From assembly GCA_945643635.1 (NCBI GenBank), contig CALZFC010000041.1:1486501-1550500 (forward strand): a DNA stretch of 64,000 nt, given 5' to 3'. The notes below the pieces were generated by a model. The model saw only the letters and a program-made list of their open reading frames with translations. It was not told where the DNA came from and did not search any database. The stretch's first letter is position 1. Every line of letters begins with the position of its first letter. The position numbers and the translations under genes were made by a program. Origin of the DNA: Allodiplogaster sudhausi (taxonomy: Eukaryota; Nematoda; Chromadorea; Rhabditida; Diplogasteridae). Below are positions 1 through 10,572 of this stretch, in pieces.

Positions 1-211
1 TGGAAAAATCTCAAGTTTCTACTTTAAAGGAGCATAAAACGCAGTTGGAATCTACTTGAAAGTTTCGCGATCGTTGTACATTGTCGCGTCCTTCTGCATT
101 TTCGTGATCATTGTTCATGGTCGCGTCTCTCTACATCACACATGCTCCCTCGCGCTTTTGTCAGGCAAAAAGGCGCGAATTCAAACGTGAGTTTTTTTTT
201 CGAAAAGAGAC
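1..211. other. Left edge, no gene called
   Basis: This stretch lies downstream of the minus-strand MSP-like exon. I see no further exon with convincing splice sites and no repeat. Confidence 0.4.
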
Positions 212-741
212 CTGCGCCCGCCTCGTGGACAAGAAAGACGTGGGAGTGTTCGAAGTGGCCGCGCGCCTTCAGCTCGACCCGGACGAGGACGCGGCCGCCC
301 GCGGCCACGAACCGGACGCGGGCGCCACGGTGTAGTCGTCCACGGCGTTCAGCTGGACGCAGAAGCCGATTCGGCCCGGCGACGAGTTCTCGATCTGATT
401 ATATCTGATTTTCATTGAATTTTTTTTCATCTTCAAAACAAATCAACTAAAAATATTTTACGCCTTTGGCCTTATTTTAACACAGTCAAGTGAGACTTCA
501 AAGTTGTCTGAAAGCTTTAATCATCCCGAACCTCGAGATCTCCACGGAAGCCGCCAGCAAAAGCCTGCAATTTATACCTTATTAAAGTTGTTTTTTTCTA
601 ATTTTCCTACAAAAATTTCAGAGCTTTTACAATTCTTAACTTAATTTAATTTTGCATATATTTAATCTATAATTGTCAGAAAATGGCCACCTCGAAATTG
701 ATGAACTTGTTCGGGTGGAGCTTGATGAGCTCGCCAGCCAT
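212..741 (-). pseudogene. MSP-domain (major sperm protein fold) protein, two exons, frameshifted
   Basis: The first exon (741-691) starts with ATG and reads MAGELIKLHPNKFINFE, the usual opening beta strands of an MSP domain. A GT donor follows. The second exon starts at 394 after an ATCAG acceptor and continues in phase with IENSSPGRIGFCVQLNAVDD, matching the central MSP strands. Near 315 the frame must shift by one base to continue into a segment ending SHVFLVHEAGA, which looks like the last strands. MSP domains are immunoglobulin-like folds; in nematodes they occur in sperm cytoskeletal proteins and in VAP-like adaptors, and the sequence does not say which. The shift could be a real mutation or a sequencing indel. 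A possible donor lies at 211. No N-terminal extension or membrane segment is visible. Confidence 0.5.
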
Positions 742-1583
742 CGTTGAGACTAAGAGAAGAGCCGAAGGAAGGGTTTTGATGTGAAATGGTAGAGGATGAA
801 GTCGGGGTTCATTTACTTCGATCTTATCAATGCACGAAACAAGTACAATTTATGGGATTGACGTGAAAAGTAAAAATTCAATATACATAATGAAAAATCA
901 AGGACAATAGTTTTGGTTTTCTTATTTTTTGATTCACAAATCGAAAGTGCGCGTGTACATTATTGCATGTGGGTATTTAAATCAAATACTTGTGAGAAAC
1001 AAAACATAAGTCATTTTATTATGCGATCCTACGAGGAGACGGTCGGATGCATTTTCGGCCGGAATGCAAGCGACTCGCGCTTGTCTCGCACTCTTTCTCT
1101 TCGATATAAAATGTGCAAAATGTGAGGTGCAGAGCGAACGAAGAGGTCGATTAATCCAGATGAATAAGCCTTGCTTGATCGAAGAAATGCAGGTCGGGAG
1201 GGGAGAGACACAGACACAGAGAGAAAGGCAGAAAGGGAGAAAGACCGAGAGATAGAAGAGATGCAAGGCAGAGCAGGTGAACTTCTAAGACTTGACGATA
1301 CGAAGGACGCCGACGAGACGACGGCGTCCGAAGAGAAAGGCGGCCGAGCTGGCAGCAGCAGCAATTTTGGTGCTCATCGAACGCGTCTGTTGCATCTGAA
1401 ATCGCAGACAAGAGATAACTACACTCCCCTGCGAACCGGAAAGAAAACAACGCCGCTGCTTTCCACCTGCGGCTCGTAGTGGCGACTCGGAGGCTGCGCG
1501 CATTTGAAGCCAGCAAAAGTGCTACCAGACTGAATAAAAAAAACTTCAAAACAAATTTATTTTTTTATAGAATAAAGATTAAT
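742..1583. other. Intergenic, possible unassigned exon near 1,290-1,395
   Basis: AT-rich DNA with a GA-rich tract around 1,195-1,260. A minus-strand exon-like stretch begins after a TTTCAG acceptor near 1,395 and is open to about 1,285, but its frame and partners are unclear. I do not call a gene. Confidence 0.3.
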
Positions 1584-3369
1584 TTAAAATGAGTAAGTTA
1601 AATAGTTCTGAAAACAATACAAAGGTAACAAAATTGTCGATGGCACAAAATTGTCAACCTTGAAAAGCAGCGCTTTGTTCGCGTGCGGCGAGCGGAAGGC
1701 GAGAAGGACTTCGTGCGCGGCGCGGCGGCCGGCCTTTCAAGAAAGTACGATTTAAAAAGATTGATTAATAAATGCAAATTATTACTTTTCACCATAGCCC
1801 TTATTGTTAGAAGTAAGCTCGATGTATTTATATGAGTCAAAGAAGCGAGAAAACAAGAATTGATCGGTGACCGAATTATTGATTGATCAGAGGAAGTTGG
1901 GAGGAAGCGAGAGAGTGGAGAGGGAGACGAAAGAGAGCGACAGAGCGAGAGAGAGAGATAGAAAGAGAGCGAGAGACAGAGAGAGCGAGAAAGAGAGAGA
2001 GAGCACCTGGACTGCGCTGTCCATGTAGCCGTTGAAAGCGACGGATGTCTCTGTGCCTGCAAAGTGTGTCAAGTGATGGGCGTCTCGCGCCGTCAGCGCC
2101 GCGTCCATTCCGCCCACAGGGACGGTCTGGAGTTAATTAATTAATTAATTAATTAATTAAAAATATATTTTTAAAATCTGAAAAAAATTCAGGAAAAAAT
2201 TATACCGTGGAACTCTTCTGCAATTGAACATGTATAGTTCTTAATAATATTATTTAACCGTCTCTAAAGGCTACAGTAACCAGACTACTGTAACCCTTCT
2301 CACAATGTCTGGGCAACCGCCGACGAGTCGTTCACGCGCCCAGTTCTTCTCCTCGTACCAGGTGAGCTCGGAGCGCGCCTCGGCACCGAAGAGGCGGGCC
2401 ATGTCCTGCATGAAGCAAGGAGAGAGAGAGAGTGAGAGAGAGAGTGGGAGAGAGAGGGAGGGAGAGTGAGAGTGAAAAAAGAGAGCGAAAGAGAGAGAGA
2501 GAAAGACAGAGAGAGAGTGAGAGAGAGACAAAAAGATAGATAGCGAAAGTGGGCGCCAGAGTTTTACTATGGTTTCCAGGATTTTGGACAAATTTGCCAA
2601 CAACAAAGAAATGTTGGTTTCTATACAGAATAGCCTTAAAATATCTTTGGCATTTTGCCAAAGAAGCTGAATCCCACCGCGATGACCGCCTCGCGTCTCT
2701 CCTCATCACTCAGCAACTCCTCCGCCTCCGCATGGATGAAACCGACGATCGCCGGGCTACCGTAGGCAGTGGTCGCGTCGTAGGAAGCGGAGATCGGGCG
2801 GTTCTGGAGGGAATTTCTCATTCTCATGTTCGTTCTATTTCTCACACTCACGCTCTCTCTCTCTCTTTTACTATCTATGCAGCATCTTTCTCTCGGTTGA
2901 ATCTTTCTCTCTCTCTCTCTCTCAATTATTTCTCTCATCCCTGCTCTCTCTCTCTCTCTTCTTGCCACCGTCTCTGCTCTCTCCTCCCTCAACCACTCTT
3001 TCTCTTTCCTCTCCTCACTCGCCTCATACGGTATCTCGGCGGCGCCCGAAGAGCTGGAGCCGGCAACCAGACCGCGCTTCAGCCAGAAGCGCGTCTCGAA
3101 GGTCGCGATGAACTTGACCATGTGACCCTGAGAATAGGTAAGTGGGGGCGTCCGATTACGCCTCGGAGGAGGCCGTCGCCCACTTGCGGAAAGTGCTCGA
3201 GGCGCAACTCGACAAGCAGCGCGGCGAGCGAGTGGTGCAGACCGCCCATCCACTGGCGTGATTAATGAAGCGCGGGAATTTTGAAATAAATTTAGGGAAA
3301 AAATCCTACCGCCCAGGTCGTGCGCGTCCATCTTGCCGCCTGCAGACGGCAGCTGCAGCGTGAAGGTGC
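1584..3369 (-). pseudogene. Flavin-containing amine oxidase (MAO/polyamine-oxidase type), left copy, internally deleted
   Basis: Recognisable exons run right to left. 3369-3310 holds the FAD-binding stretch ending GGKMDAHDLGG. 3255-3184 begins QWMG and resembles the QWVGPTQ region. 3127-3030 has HMVKFIATFETRFW. 2803-2678 ends ...EERREAVIA. 2405-2304 contains YEEKNW and GGCPDI. 2126-2007 has HFAGTETSVAFNGYMDSAVQ, the C-terminal FAD signature. 1738-1665 carries AGRRAAHEVL, and a short last exon ends at 1584 after a possible 51-bp intron. These enzymes oxidise amines with FAD and O2. Roughly 200-250 residues normally lie between the second and third exons and are absent here. One acceptor looks mutated (AC for AG) and one exon junction is out of phase. 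I read it as a decayed, internally deleted gene. The exons inside the palindrome have mirror copies at 10,573-11,935; the last exons do not. Confidence 0.7.
2132..2160. repeat. TTAA tetranucleotide repeat
   Basis: A run of about seven TTAA units in an amine-oxidase intron. It is mirrored at about 11,782-11,810 in the other palindrome arm. Confidence 0.9.
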
Positions 3370-4258
3370 GGAGAAGACAATATCAAAAGTACACTTTCCA
3401 TGAAAAGTGTACAAGGCCTCTTTATAATTAGAAAAAAAGCAGATCAAAAAAGTGCATAACTTCTCTGTTACTCGCCATTTGACATTGTATTTTCATTGAT
3501 TTCATTCTCAACATTGATTGCACACATTTAAAATAATTTAACTTTTCAAAAATTACCTTTTTGCTTATTATTAATTAAGCAGAATTTTTTTTTTGAATAA
3601 TGGCAACTTGAAAAGTAAAAAAAAACCATTTCACAAAAATTATTTTATTCGTTATGTTTTATTAGTTATTCCTGTTGACGCTCTCAATATTCCATTATTT
3701 TAGTATAATGTTCGTGATTATTTTCTAAGGCGGACTATTTTATTATTGTCCTTATTTTTGGCATCTCTCGCTCTCTGCCTTCCTGATGGTTTATTTTCTC
3801 GCCGTCACCTTTATATGATACTTTGCGATTCGCATATTTGAGAAATTGTTATCGTGCTTAATGTTGTTTTTCTAGTTGGCCTTAGCCTCTGTGTAAGGCT
3901 CGTTTATCTTATTGTTTTCCTATTTATTCCTTTTTAATTCTCCATGGTCTTGTCTTTGGCTTATAGTTCTTAAGCCGGCCTCTCTCAATTATTAATTGTT
4001 TCTTTCTCTTTACCTCTCTGGTTTTCATTCCTGCTACTACTCTTTCTTCACCCAGACCGCAAAATTTTCCAAAAAATTTTTTTTTTCTGGAACATGCCTA
4101 AAGGTCGCTGAAACTTGGCCCAGGTGTTGTTTCACATGGGGAACACGAATATAACATCCATTTGGTACTATTCGACTGTCACTACCCACAACCCCCAACA
4201 ATTTAAGTTGCACTATTTACGCGGGAAAGTGTTCTTTTGCGTATCATCATGCTTTCAG
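3370..4258. other. AT-rich spacer in left arm
   Basis: No exon with convincing splice sites. A 9-bp dyad (ACTTTTCAT/ATGAAAAGT) lies at about 3,392-3,411. The same stretch is inverted at 9,683-10,572. Confidence 0.5.
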
Positions 4259-5261
4259 TATAACAGAGCCGAGTCGAACTATCCTGCTGAAATGGACCAG
4301 CTCGTTTCCTCCGGCGACATCGCCACTCCAGGAACTGAGTCTTCCAAGGGTACTTGCAACAACGGCGAGGTCTGCAGTTCTATCTTTCCTGTCCTTTCCC
4401 TCCTTCATACCGTATTCATTTGATCTACTATTCTCAGGATCACGATCTGTCTGAGGGATGCGAGTCCATTATCAAGCTCGAGTCAATCGAGACACTCGAG
4501 CACGACCGAGGAGGCAACGACAACGATGGAAACACCAGATACGAGAGGATTCAGGTTGAGCAGAAGAGACATAGGACAGAGAGAAAGGAAGAGAAGAGAG
4601 AGAGAGAAGAGAATGAGAGATTGAGAAGGTAGAAATGGAGAGAAGCTAGAGAGGGAGAAGCTAGAAAGAGAAAGAGAAGAGAATGAGAGAGAGAGAGCAG
4701 GTAGAAGGGGAGAGAAGAAAGAAAGGGATATAAGATAGGTAGATAGAAAGTGAGAGAGGTAGAAATAGAGAGAGTGAAGAGATAGAGAGAGAGATGGAGA
4801 GGTTTTTTTTCAGCGTTGCATCTCCTCCGTCGTTCACGCGTGCGATTGCGCCGACGCGAACTGCCGCCTCGATCCGTGCAACAAGATGAAGTGGGTGGTG
4901 CAGCATGCGAAGACGTGCGAGAAGGGAGCGTACAGCTGCCCCGTATGCAAGCATCTCCTTGCACTCGCCTTCAAACACGTCGAGAACCACGCCGAGGACT
5001 GCCCAGTTAGAAAGGAGAGGGAGAGAAGCAGAGAGAAAGAGAGAAGAGATGGGGGAGTAGCAGAAAGAGGGACGAGAGAGAGAGAGAGAGAGCAAGGAGA
5101 GGGAGAGAGCAGCAGAGTAACGACAGAGCATTGCAGATGCTCTTCTGCAGCAGGAGCAGATGTGCCGTGGCATGGAAAGCCTCCATGTCGGCGACCACCC
5201 GGCCACATCCTCCGCAGCCCCTCCTCTCAGAGGCTCCGCCTCCTCCGACCTCTCCCCGTGA
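4259..5261 (+). CDS. CBP/p300-like TAZ zinc-finger protein, left copy (5' end not found)
   Basis: Four in-phase exons are visible: 4259-4369, 4438-4554, 4814-5005 and 5151-5261 (stop TGA at 5259). The third exon is a TAZ zinc finger. It opens RCISSVVHACDCADANC, continues through CNKMKWVVQHAKTC and SCPVCKHLLAL, and matches the TAZ2 domain of the CBP/p300 acetyltransferases, which binds transactivation domains. The final exon begins QEQMCRGM, like the Gln-rich helix that follows TAZ2 in CBP. The first two exons are acidic and not recognisable. No HAT, bromodomain or ZZ exon is present, so this is a short TAZ-only protein or a fragment. The third zinc site is unusual: the usual His-Cys step is replaced by a second His (ENHAEDC), and the usual CPVPFC end is missing. 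A GA-rich intron separates exons 2 and 3. An AATAAA signal lies about 140 bp past the stop. Confidence 0.75.
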
Positions 5262-6416
5262 TTGGTCCCGGTCCATCCACATCCCCTTTTCGTTTATTTA
5301 TTTGTTATGTTTCTCGCATAGCTCTCTGCTTCTTTGTATCAAGTAAAGGATAAAATGAAGTATTAAACGGGACAGTTTTCGAGGCATTGTTGTGATGAAA
5401 AATAAATGTTGTATGCTATTAGAAGAAAGGATGACAGTTGGAAAATGTGATGAGAATTAGAAAGTGAACGGGATCTAGAATTATAGCTTCTTTTAGAGTC
5501 TAAGGTGCAAAGGGCAAAACTAATCCCTGAAATACAAAAAAAGGTAAATTCTACTGCGTAACAGATTCACTTTTCATTTATACTTAAAAAAAAAACCTGA
5601 AAAAACAAAACATCCAGAATGGCAAGGGTAATTTATTTTTTCTCTTAATGACGAAGACGCAGAAGGTGATCGACGTACAAATGATAACAACATTGAACGC
5701 GTTTGCTTCAGACATTCTAGAGCAAGATGAGGAGCGGCTCATGCTCGTGAAGCGGAAGACACGTATGAAGCGTCATATCTTCTCACTCTCGTTTGGTTCA
5801 AGAATAAATTGTAACAATTCAGCAGCCATAAATATCTCGTTTATTTGGAGAATTCTGAAAAGAATAAAACGGCGATATTATCTTCTTCCCTTATTGCAGA
5901 AAAAAACAGGTAAAAAGGAGCATGAAACAGTAATATATACAAAACCGACTCACTATATTATATGCGGAAACACGTGGTTCAAGAAATGTGGAGCTAGCAA
6001 CAACTTCTTACTGATCAACACAATGAAAGAGAAGGGGCTAATTACATGACGCCTATGGACTTAAATAAATACTTGACGGCACGAGTAAAAAGGGAAAAAA
6101 ATTGCGTAAGGTCGTTTTTACATATCTTATGACTGACTAATTAACAGGGAAAATTTGGAGAACAAAATGGGAATAAATCGTAGCAGACTCCTCTAGAAGC
6201 CTTGTTTTCAATGCAGTGAAAGATTGTTTTAGCACAGCTACAGCAACTATGAAACACGGCCAAATGAGCATGTCTTTTAGAAATTATAAATGCTAAATAG
6301 GAAAGGTCGAAAAGAGCGGTAAACTGTATAGCAATAGAAATGTAGAAAGCGAAAGCAAAGGGGTGCCAAGAAAAAGAGGTTGGCAGAGCAAGAAGGAGAG
6401 CGAGAAAGAGCGAGCT
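5262..6416. other. 3' flanks between convergent genes in left arm
   Basis: Holds the 3' flank of the TAZ gene and of the minus-strand VKEE gene. Parts around 5,650-6,250 align, inverted and diverged, with the 3' flank of the paralogous gene at 19,100-19,900. A 133-codon ORF here (5,648-6,049) is not conserved in that paralog and is not called. Confidence 0.55.
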
Positions 6417-6455
6417 TTAGGACGGCGGCTCATGTTTGACCTCCTCTTTGACATC
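6417..6455 (-). pseudogene. Orphan last exon of VKEE-tailed gene, left arm
   Basis: This is the mirror of exon 7486-7524 and encodes DVKEEVKHEPPS followed by a stop. In this arm the upstream exons on the minus strand stop at the palindrome loop, so the copy lacks a continuous gene. Confidence 0.6.
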
Positions 6456-6640
6456 CTGAAATAATTCAACCTGTCATTTACAAGCGTAATTTTGGTAAGA
6501 AAAACGAAAGAATTAAATGCAATTTTGTTAAGTTGGTGTGAAAAATAAACAGAGAGCGCCTAACATTTCAGTGAAACGTACTTAACTTATCTGGTTCTTA
6601 GTATATAAATGAAGGGGGAAAAAAGCCAAATCGTGCACAC

Positions 6641-7300
6641 GGCAGCCTTCGCCCTTTGCTGCCCATCTCCTACTCTGACCGCGACGCGTGCCTCGGCCGC
6701 ACCGCATCCGGTGGCGTTGGCGCCCTTGACTCGGCGTCAGCAGCGAGCAGTGTAGTGTACGTCTACTTCTTTTTGTATTGTCCACCTTCCAATCCTTATC
6801 GCGAAGGCTACAAAAAGGTGTTTGAAACGGGGCCAAAGTGTCTGTGTCAACTCCATGGAATAGCAGGGAAGGGCGCGTAATGCAACGTGTGGGAGAGTAC
6901 AAACACACAGAATTTGTACTTTGAAATCTTCATGGAGTATGGCTGTAGGAAGGCTCAAAATCAGCGTGAGTCCCTAAAGTTAGGCAGAACCTTTTTAAAC
7001 CCTGGTTTGGAGCACAACTCCCAATTTGACAAATAGAGCTAAATGATCTGTGTTTAGGCAGAACCTTTTTAAACCCTGGTTTGGAGCACAACTCCCAATT
7101 TGACAAATAGAGCTAAATGATCTGTGTTTTGAGTCTAATTTCCATGATCATGGGCTAATGTATGTGGAATTATAATGTAGTTATTTGAGCCGAATAACGG
7201 TGTGCATTTGTTTTCAGCTACCATATCATCCAGGCAGTCCTACCGGGCGCTCGCGTCCCTCCTCCTTATGCTCCTCGTCCTCGCCCTTCTCCTGCTGCCG
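6641..7300. other. Loop of palindrome P1
   Basis: Single-copy spacer between the two arms, about 660 bp. Its exons continue in phase into the right arm, so the right side of the loop appears native and the left side is the inverted junction. Confidence 0.8.
6981..7128. repeat. Tandem duplication, 2 x 74 bp, in the P1 loop
   Basis: Unit 6981-7054 is repeated at 7055-7128 with no visible difference. It lies in the intron between two exons of the VKEE gene. Confidence 0.92.
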
Positions 7301-7524
7301 TGTGCACGATTTGGCTTTTTTCCCCCTTCATTTATATACTAAGAACCAGATAAGTTAAGTACGTTTCACTGAAATGTTAGGCGCGCTCTGTTTATTTTTC
7401 ACACCAACTTAACAAAATTGCATTTTAATTCTTTCGTTTTTCTTACCAAAATTACGCTTGTAAATGACAGGTTGAATTATTTCAGGATGTCAAAGAGGAG
7501 GTCAAACATGAGCCGCCGTCCTAA

Positions 7525-8679
7525 AGCTCGCTCTTTCTCGCTCTCCTTCTTGCTCTGCCAACCTCTTTTTCTTGGCACCCCTTTGCTTTCGCTTTCTACA
7601 TTTCTATTGCTATACAGTTTACCGCTCTTTTCGACCTTTCCTATTTAGCATTTATAATTTCTAAAAGACATGCTCATTTGGCCGTGTTTCATAGTTGCTG
7701 TAGCTGTGCTAAAACAATCTTTCACTGCATTGAAAACAAGGCTTCTAGAGGAGTCTGCTACGATTTATTCCCATTTTGTTCTCCAAATTTTCCCTGTTAA
7801 TTAGTCAGTCATAAGATATGTAAAAACGACCTTACGCAATTTTTTTCCCTTTTTACTCGTGCCGTCAAGTATTTATTTAAGTCCATAGGCGTCATGTAAT
7901 TAGCCCCTTCTCTTTCATTGTGTTGATCAGTAAGAAGTTGTTGCTAGCTCCACATTTCTTGAACCACGTGTTTCCGCATATAATATAGTGAGTCGGTTTT
8001 GTATATATTACTGTTTCATGCTCCTTTTTACCTGTTTTTTTCTGCAATAAGGGAAGAAGATAATATCGCCGTTTTATTCTTTTCAGAATTCTCCAAATAA
8101 ACGAGATATTTATGGCTGCTGAATTGTTACAATTTATTCTTGAACCAAACGAGAGTGAGAAGATATGACGCTTCATACGTGTCTTCCGCTTCACGAGCAT
8201 GAGCCGCTCCTCATCTTGCTCTAGAATGTCTGAAGCAAACGCGTTCAATGTTGTTATCATTTGTACGTCGATCACCTTCTGCGTCTTCGTCATTAAGAGA
8301 AAAAATAAATTACCCTTGCCATTCTGGATGTTTTGTTTTTTCAGGTTTTTTTTTTAAGTATAAATGAAAAGTGAATCTGTTACGCAGTAGAATTTACCTT
8401 TTTTTGTATTTCAGGGATTAGTTTTGCCCTTTGCACCTTAGACTCTAAAAGAAGCTATAATTCTAGATCCCGTTCACTTTCTAATTCTCATCACATTTTC
8501 CAACTGTCATCCTTTCTTCTAATAGCATACAACATTTATTTTTCATCACAACAATGCCTCGAAAACTGTCCCGTTTAATACTTCATTTTATCCTTTACTT
8601 GATACAAAGAAGCAGAGAGCTATGCGAGAAACATAACAAATAAATAAACGAAAAGGGGATGTGGATGGACCGGGACCAA
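7525..8679. other. 3' flanks between convergent genes in right arm
   Basis: Mirror of 5262-6416. CT-rich immediately after the VKEE stop. Aligns in the same orientation, with divergence, to about 18,925-19,900, including a shared stretch around AAGTATTTATTTAAG. Confidence 0.55.
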
Positions 8680-9682
8680 TCACGGGGAGAGGTCGGAGGA
8701 GGCGGAGCCTCTGAGAGGAGGGGCTGCGGAGGATGTGGCCGGGTGGTCGCCGACATGGAGGCTTTCCATGCCACGGCACATCTGCTCCTGCTGCAGAAGA
8801 GCATCTGCAATGCTCTGTCGTTACTCTGCTGCTCTCTCCCTCTCCTTGCTCTCTCTCTCTCTCTCTCGTCCCTCTTTCTGCTACTCCCCCATCTCTTCTC
8901 TCTTTCTCTCTGCTTCTCTCCCTCTCCTTTCTAACTGGGCAGTCCTCGGCGTGGTTCTCGACGTGTTTGAAGGCGAGTGCAAGGAGATGCTTGCATACGG
9001 GGCAGCTGTACGCTCCCTTCTCGCACGTCTTCGCATGCTGCACCACCCACTTCATCTTGTTGCACGGATCGAGGCGGCAGTTCGCGTCGGCGCAATCGCA
9101 CGCGTGAACGACGGAGGAGATGCAACGCTGAAAAAAAACCTCTCCATCTCTCTCTCTATCTCTTCACTCTCTCTATTTCTACCTCTCTCACTTTCTATCT
9201 ACCTATCTTATATCCCTTTCTTTCTTCTCTCCCCTTCTACCTGCTCTCTCTCTCTCATTCTCTTCTCTTTCTCTTTCTAGCTTCTCCCTCTCTAGCTTCT
9301 CTCCATTTCTACCTTCTCAATCTCTCATTCTCTTCTCTCTCTCTCTTCTCTTCCTTTCTCTCTGTCCTATGTCTCTTCTGCTCAACCTGAATCCTCTCGT
9401 ATCTGGTGTTTCCATCGTTGTCGTTGCCTCCTCGGTCGTGCTCGAGTGTCTCGATTGACTCGAGCTTGATAATGGACTCGCATCCCTCAGACAGATTGTG
9501 ATCCTGAGAATAGTAGATCAAATGAATACGGTATGAAGGAGGGAAAGGACAGGAAAGATAGAACTGCAGACCTCGCCGTTGTTGCAAGTACCCTTGGAAG
9601 ACTCAGTTCCTGGAGTGGCGATGTCGCCGGAGGAAACGAGCTGGTCCATTTCAGCAGGATAGTTCGACTCGGCTCTGTTATA
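8680..9682 (-). CDS. CBP/p300-like TAZ zinc-finger protein, right copy
   Basis: Mirror of the gene at 4259-5261. Exons are 9682-9572, 9503-9387, 9127-8936 and 8790-8680. All four are in phase and open. The only coding difference I noticed is at about 9,498, where the second exon reads DHN instead of DHD. The TAZ exon is unchanged, including the altered third zinc site. Both copies lack an identifiable start exon, so either each begins further out (9,683-10,572) or both are fragments of a longer gene. Confidence 0.75.
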
Positions 9683-10572
9683 CTGAAAGCATGATGATAC
9701 GCAAAAGAACACTTTCCCGCGTAAATAGTGCAACTTAAATTGTTGGGGGTTGTGGGTAGTGACAGTCGAATAGTACCAAATGGATGTTATATTCGTGTTC
9801 CCCATGTGAAACAACACCTGGGCCAAGTTTCAGCGACCTTTAGGCATGTTCCAGAAAAAAAAAATTTTTTGGAAAATTTTGCGGTCTGGGTGAAGAAAGA
9901 GTAGTAGCAGGAATGAAAACCAGAGAGGTAAAGAGAAAGAAACAATTAATAATTGAGAGAGGCCGGCTTAAGAACTATAAGCCAAAGACAAGACCATGGA
10001 GAATTAAAAAGGAATAAATAGGAAAACAATAAGATAAACGAGCCTTACACAGAGGCTAAGGCCAACTAGAAAAACAACATTAAGCACGATAACAATTTCT
10101 CAAATATGCGAATCGCAAAGTATCATATAAAGGTGACGGCGAGAAAATAAACCATCAGGAAGGCAGAGAGCGAGAGATGCCAAAAATAAGGACAATAATA
10201 AAATAGTCCGCCTTAGAAAATAATCACGAACATTATACTAAAATAATGGAATATTGAGAGCGTCAACAGGAATAACTAATAAAACATAACGAATAAAATA
10301 ATTTTTGTGAAATGGTTTTTTTTTTACTTTTCAAGTTGCCATTATTCAAAAAAAAAATTCTGCTTAATTAATAATAAGCAAAAAGGTAATTTTTGAAAAG
10401 TTAAATTATTTTAAATGTGTGCAATCAATGTTGAGAATGAAATCAATGAAAATACAATGTCAAATGGCGAGTAACAGAGAAGTTATGCACTTTTTTGATC
10501 TGCTTTTTTTCTAATTATAAAGAGGCCTTGTACACTTTTCATGGAAAGTGTACTTTTGATATTGTCTTCTCC
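9683..10572. other. AT-rich spacer in right arm
   Basis: Mirror of 3370-4258. No supported gene. Confidence 0.5.

Larger units (their letters stand above)
1837..6640 (+). repeat. Left arm of palindrome P1
   Basis: This arm is the reverse complement of 7301-12106. Mirror positions sum to about 13,941, drifting by one or two bases at GA/CT microsatellites. Identity is near-complete. Visible differences are one base at about 4,443 (His versus Asn-coding codon), one at about 3,066 (Val versus Gly codon), a small indel near 6,555, and microsatellite lengths. The outer boundary is sharp: 1-1,836 has no counterpart right of 12,106. Confidence 0.92.
6640..7524 (+). pseudogene. Truncated paralog of the C2H2/AT-hook gene: last exons with VKEE tail
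   Basis: Three exons of the family found intact at 22,551-27,415 are visible. About 6,640-6,770 contains SDRDACLGRTASG, like the DRDACL exon of the other copy. 7218 onward reads VPPPYAPRPRP, like VPPRPRPP of the other copy. 7486-7524 reads DVKEEVKHEPPS then stops. VKEE and VKHE fit the psi-K-x-E SUMO-acceptor pattern, as do VKEEP and VKQEP in the paralog. A further conserved stretch, YREGYKKVFE at about 6,800, matches LRKCYKEVFL in the paralog and may be another exon. The upstream finger and AT-hook exons are missing because the palindrome centre cuts the gene at its first retained exon. Confidence 0.5.

Noticed and set aside
5648..6049. 133-codon ORF, mirrored at 7,892-8,293
   Set aside because: The related flank at 19.8-19.9 kb does not keep the frame, and the second half is low-quality Lys/Ile-rich. 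It is probably chance in a conserved 3' flank.
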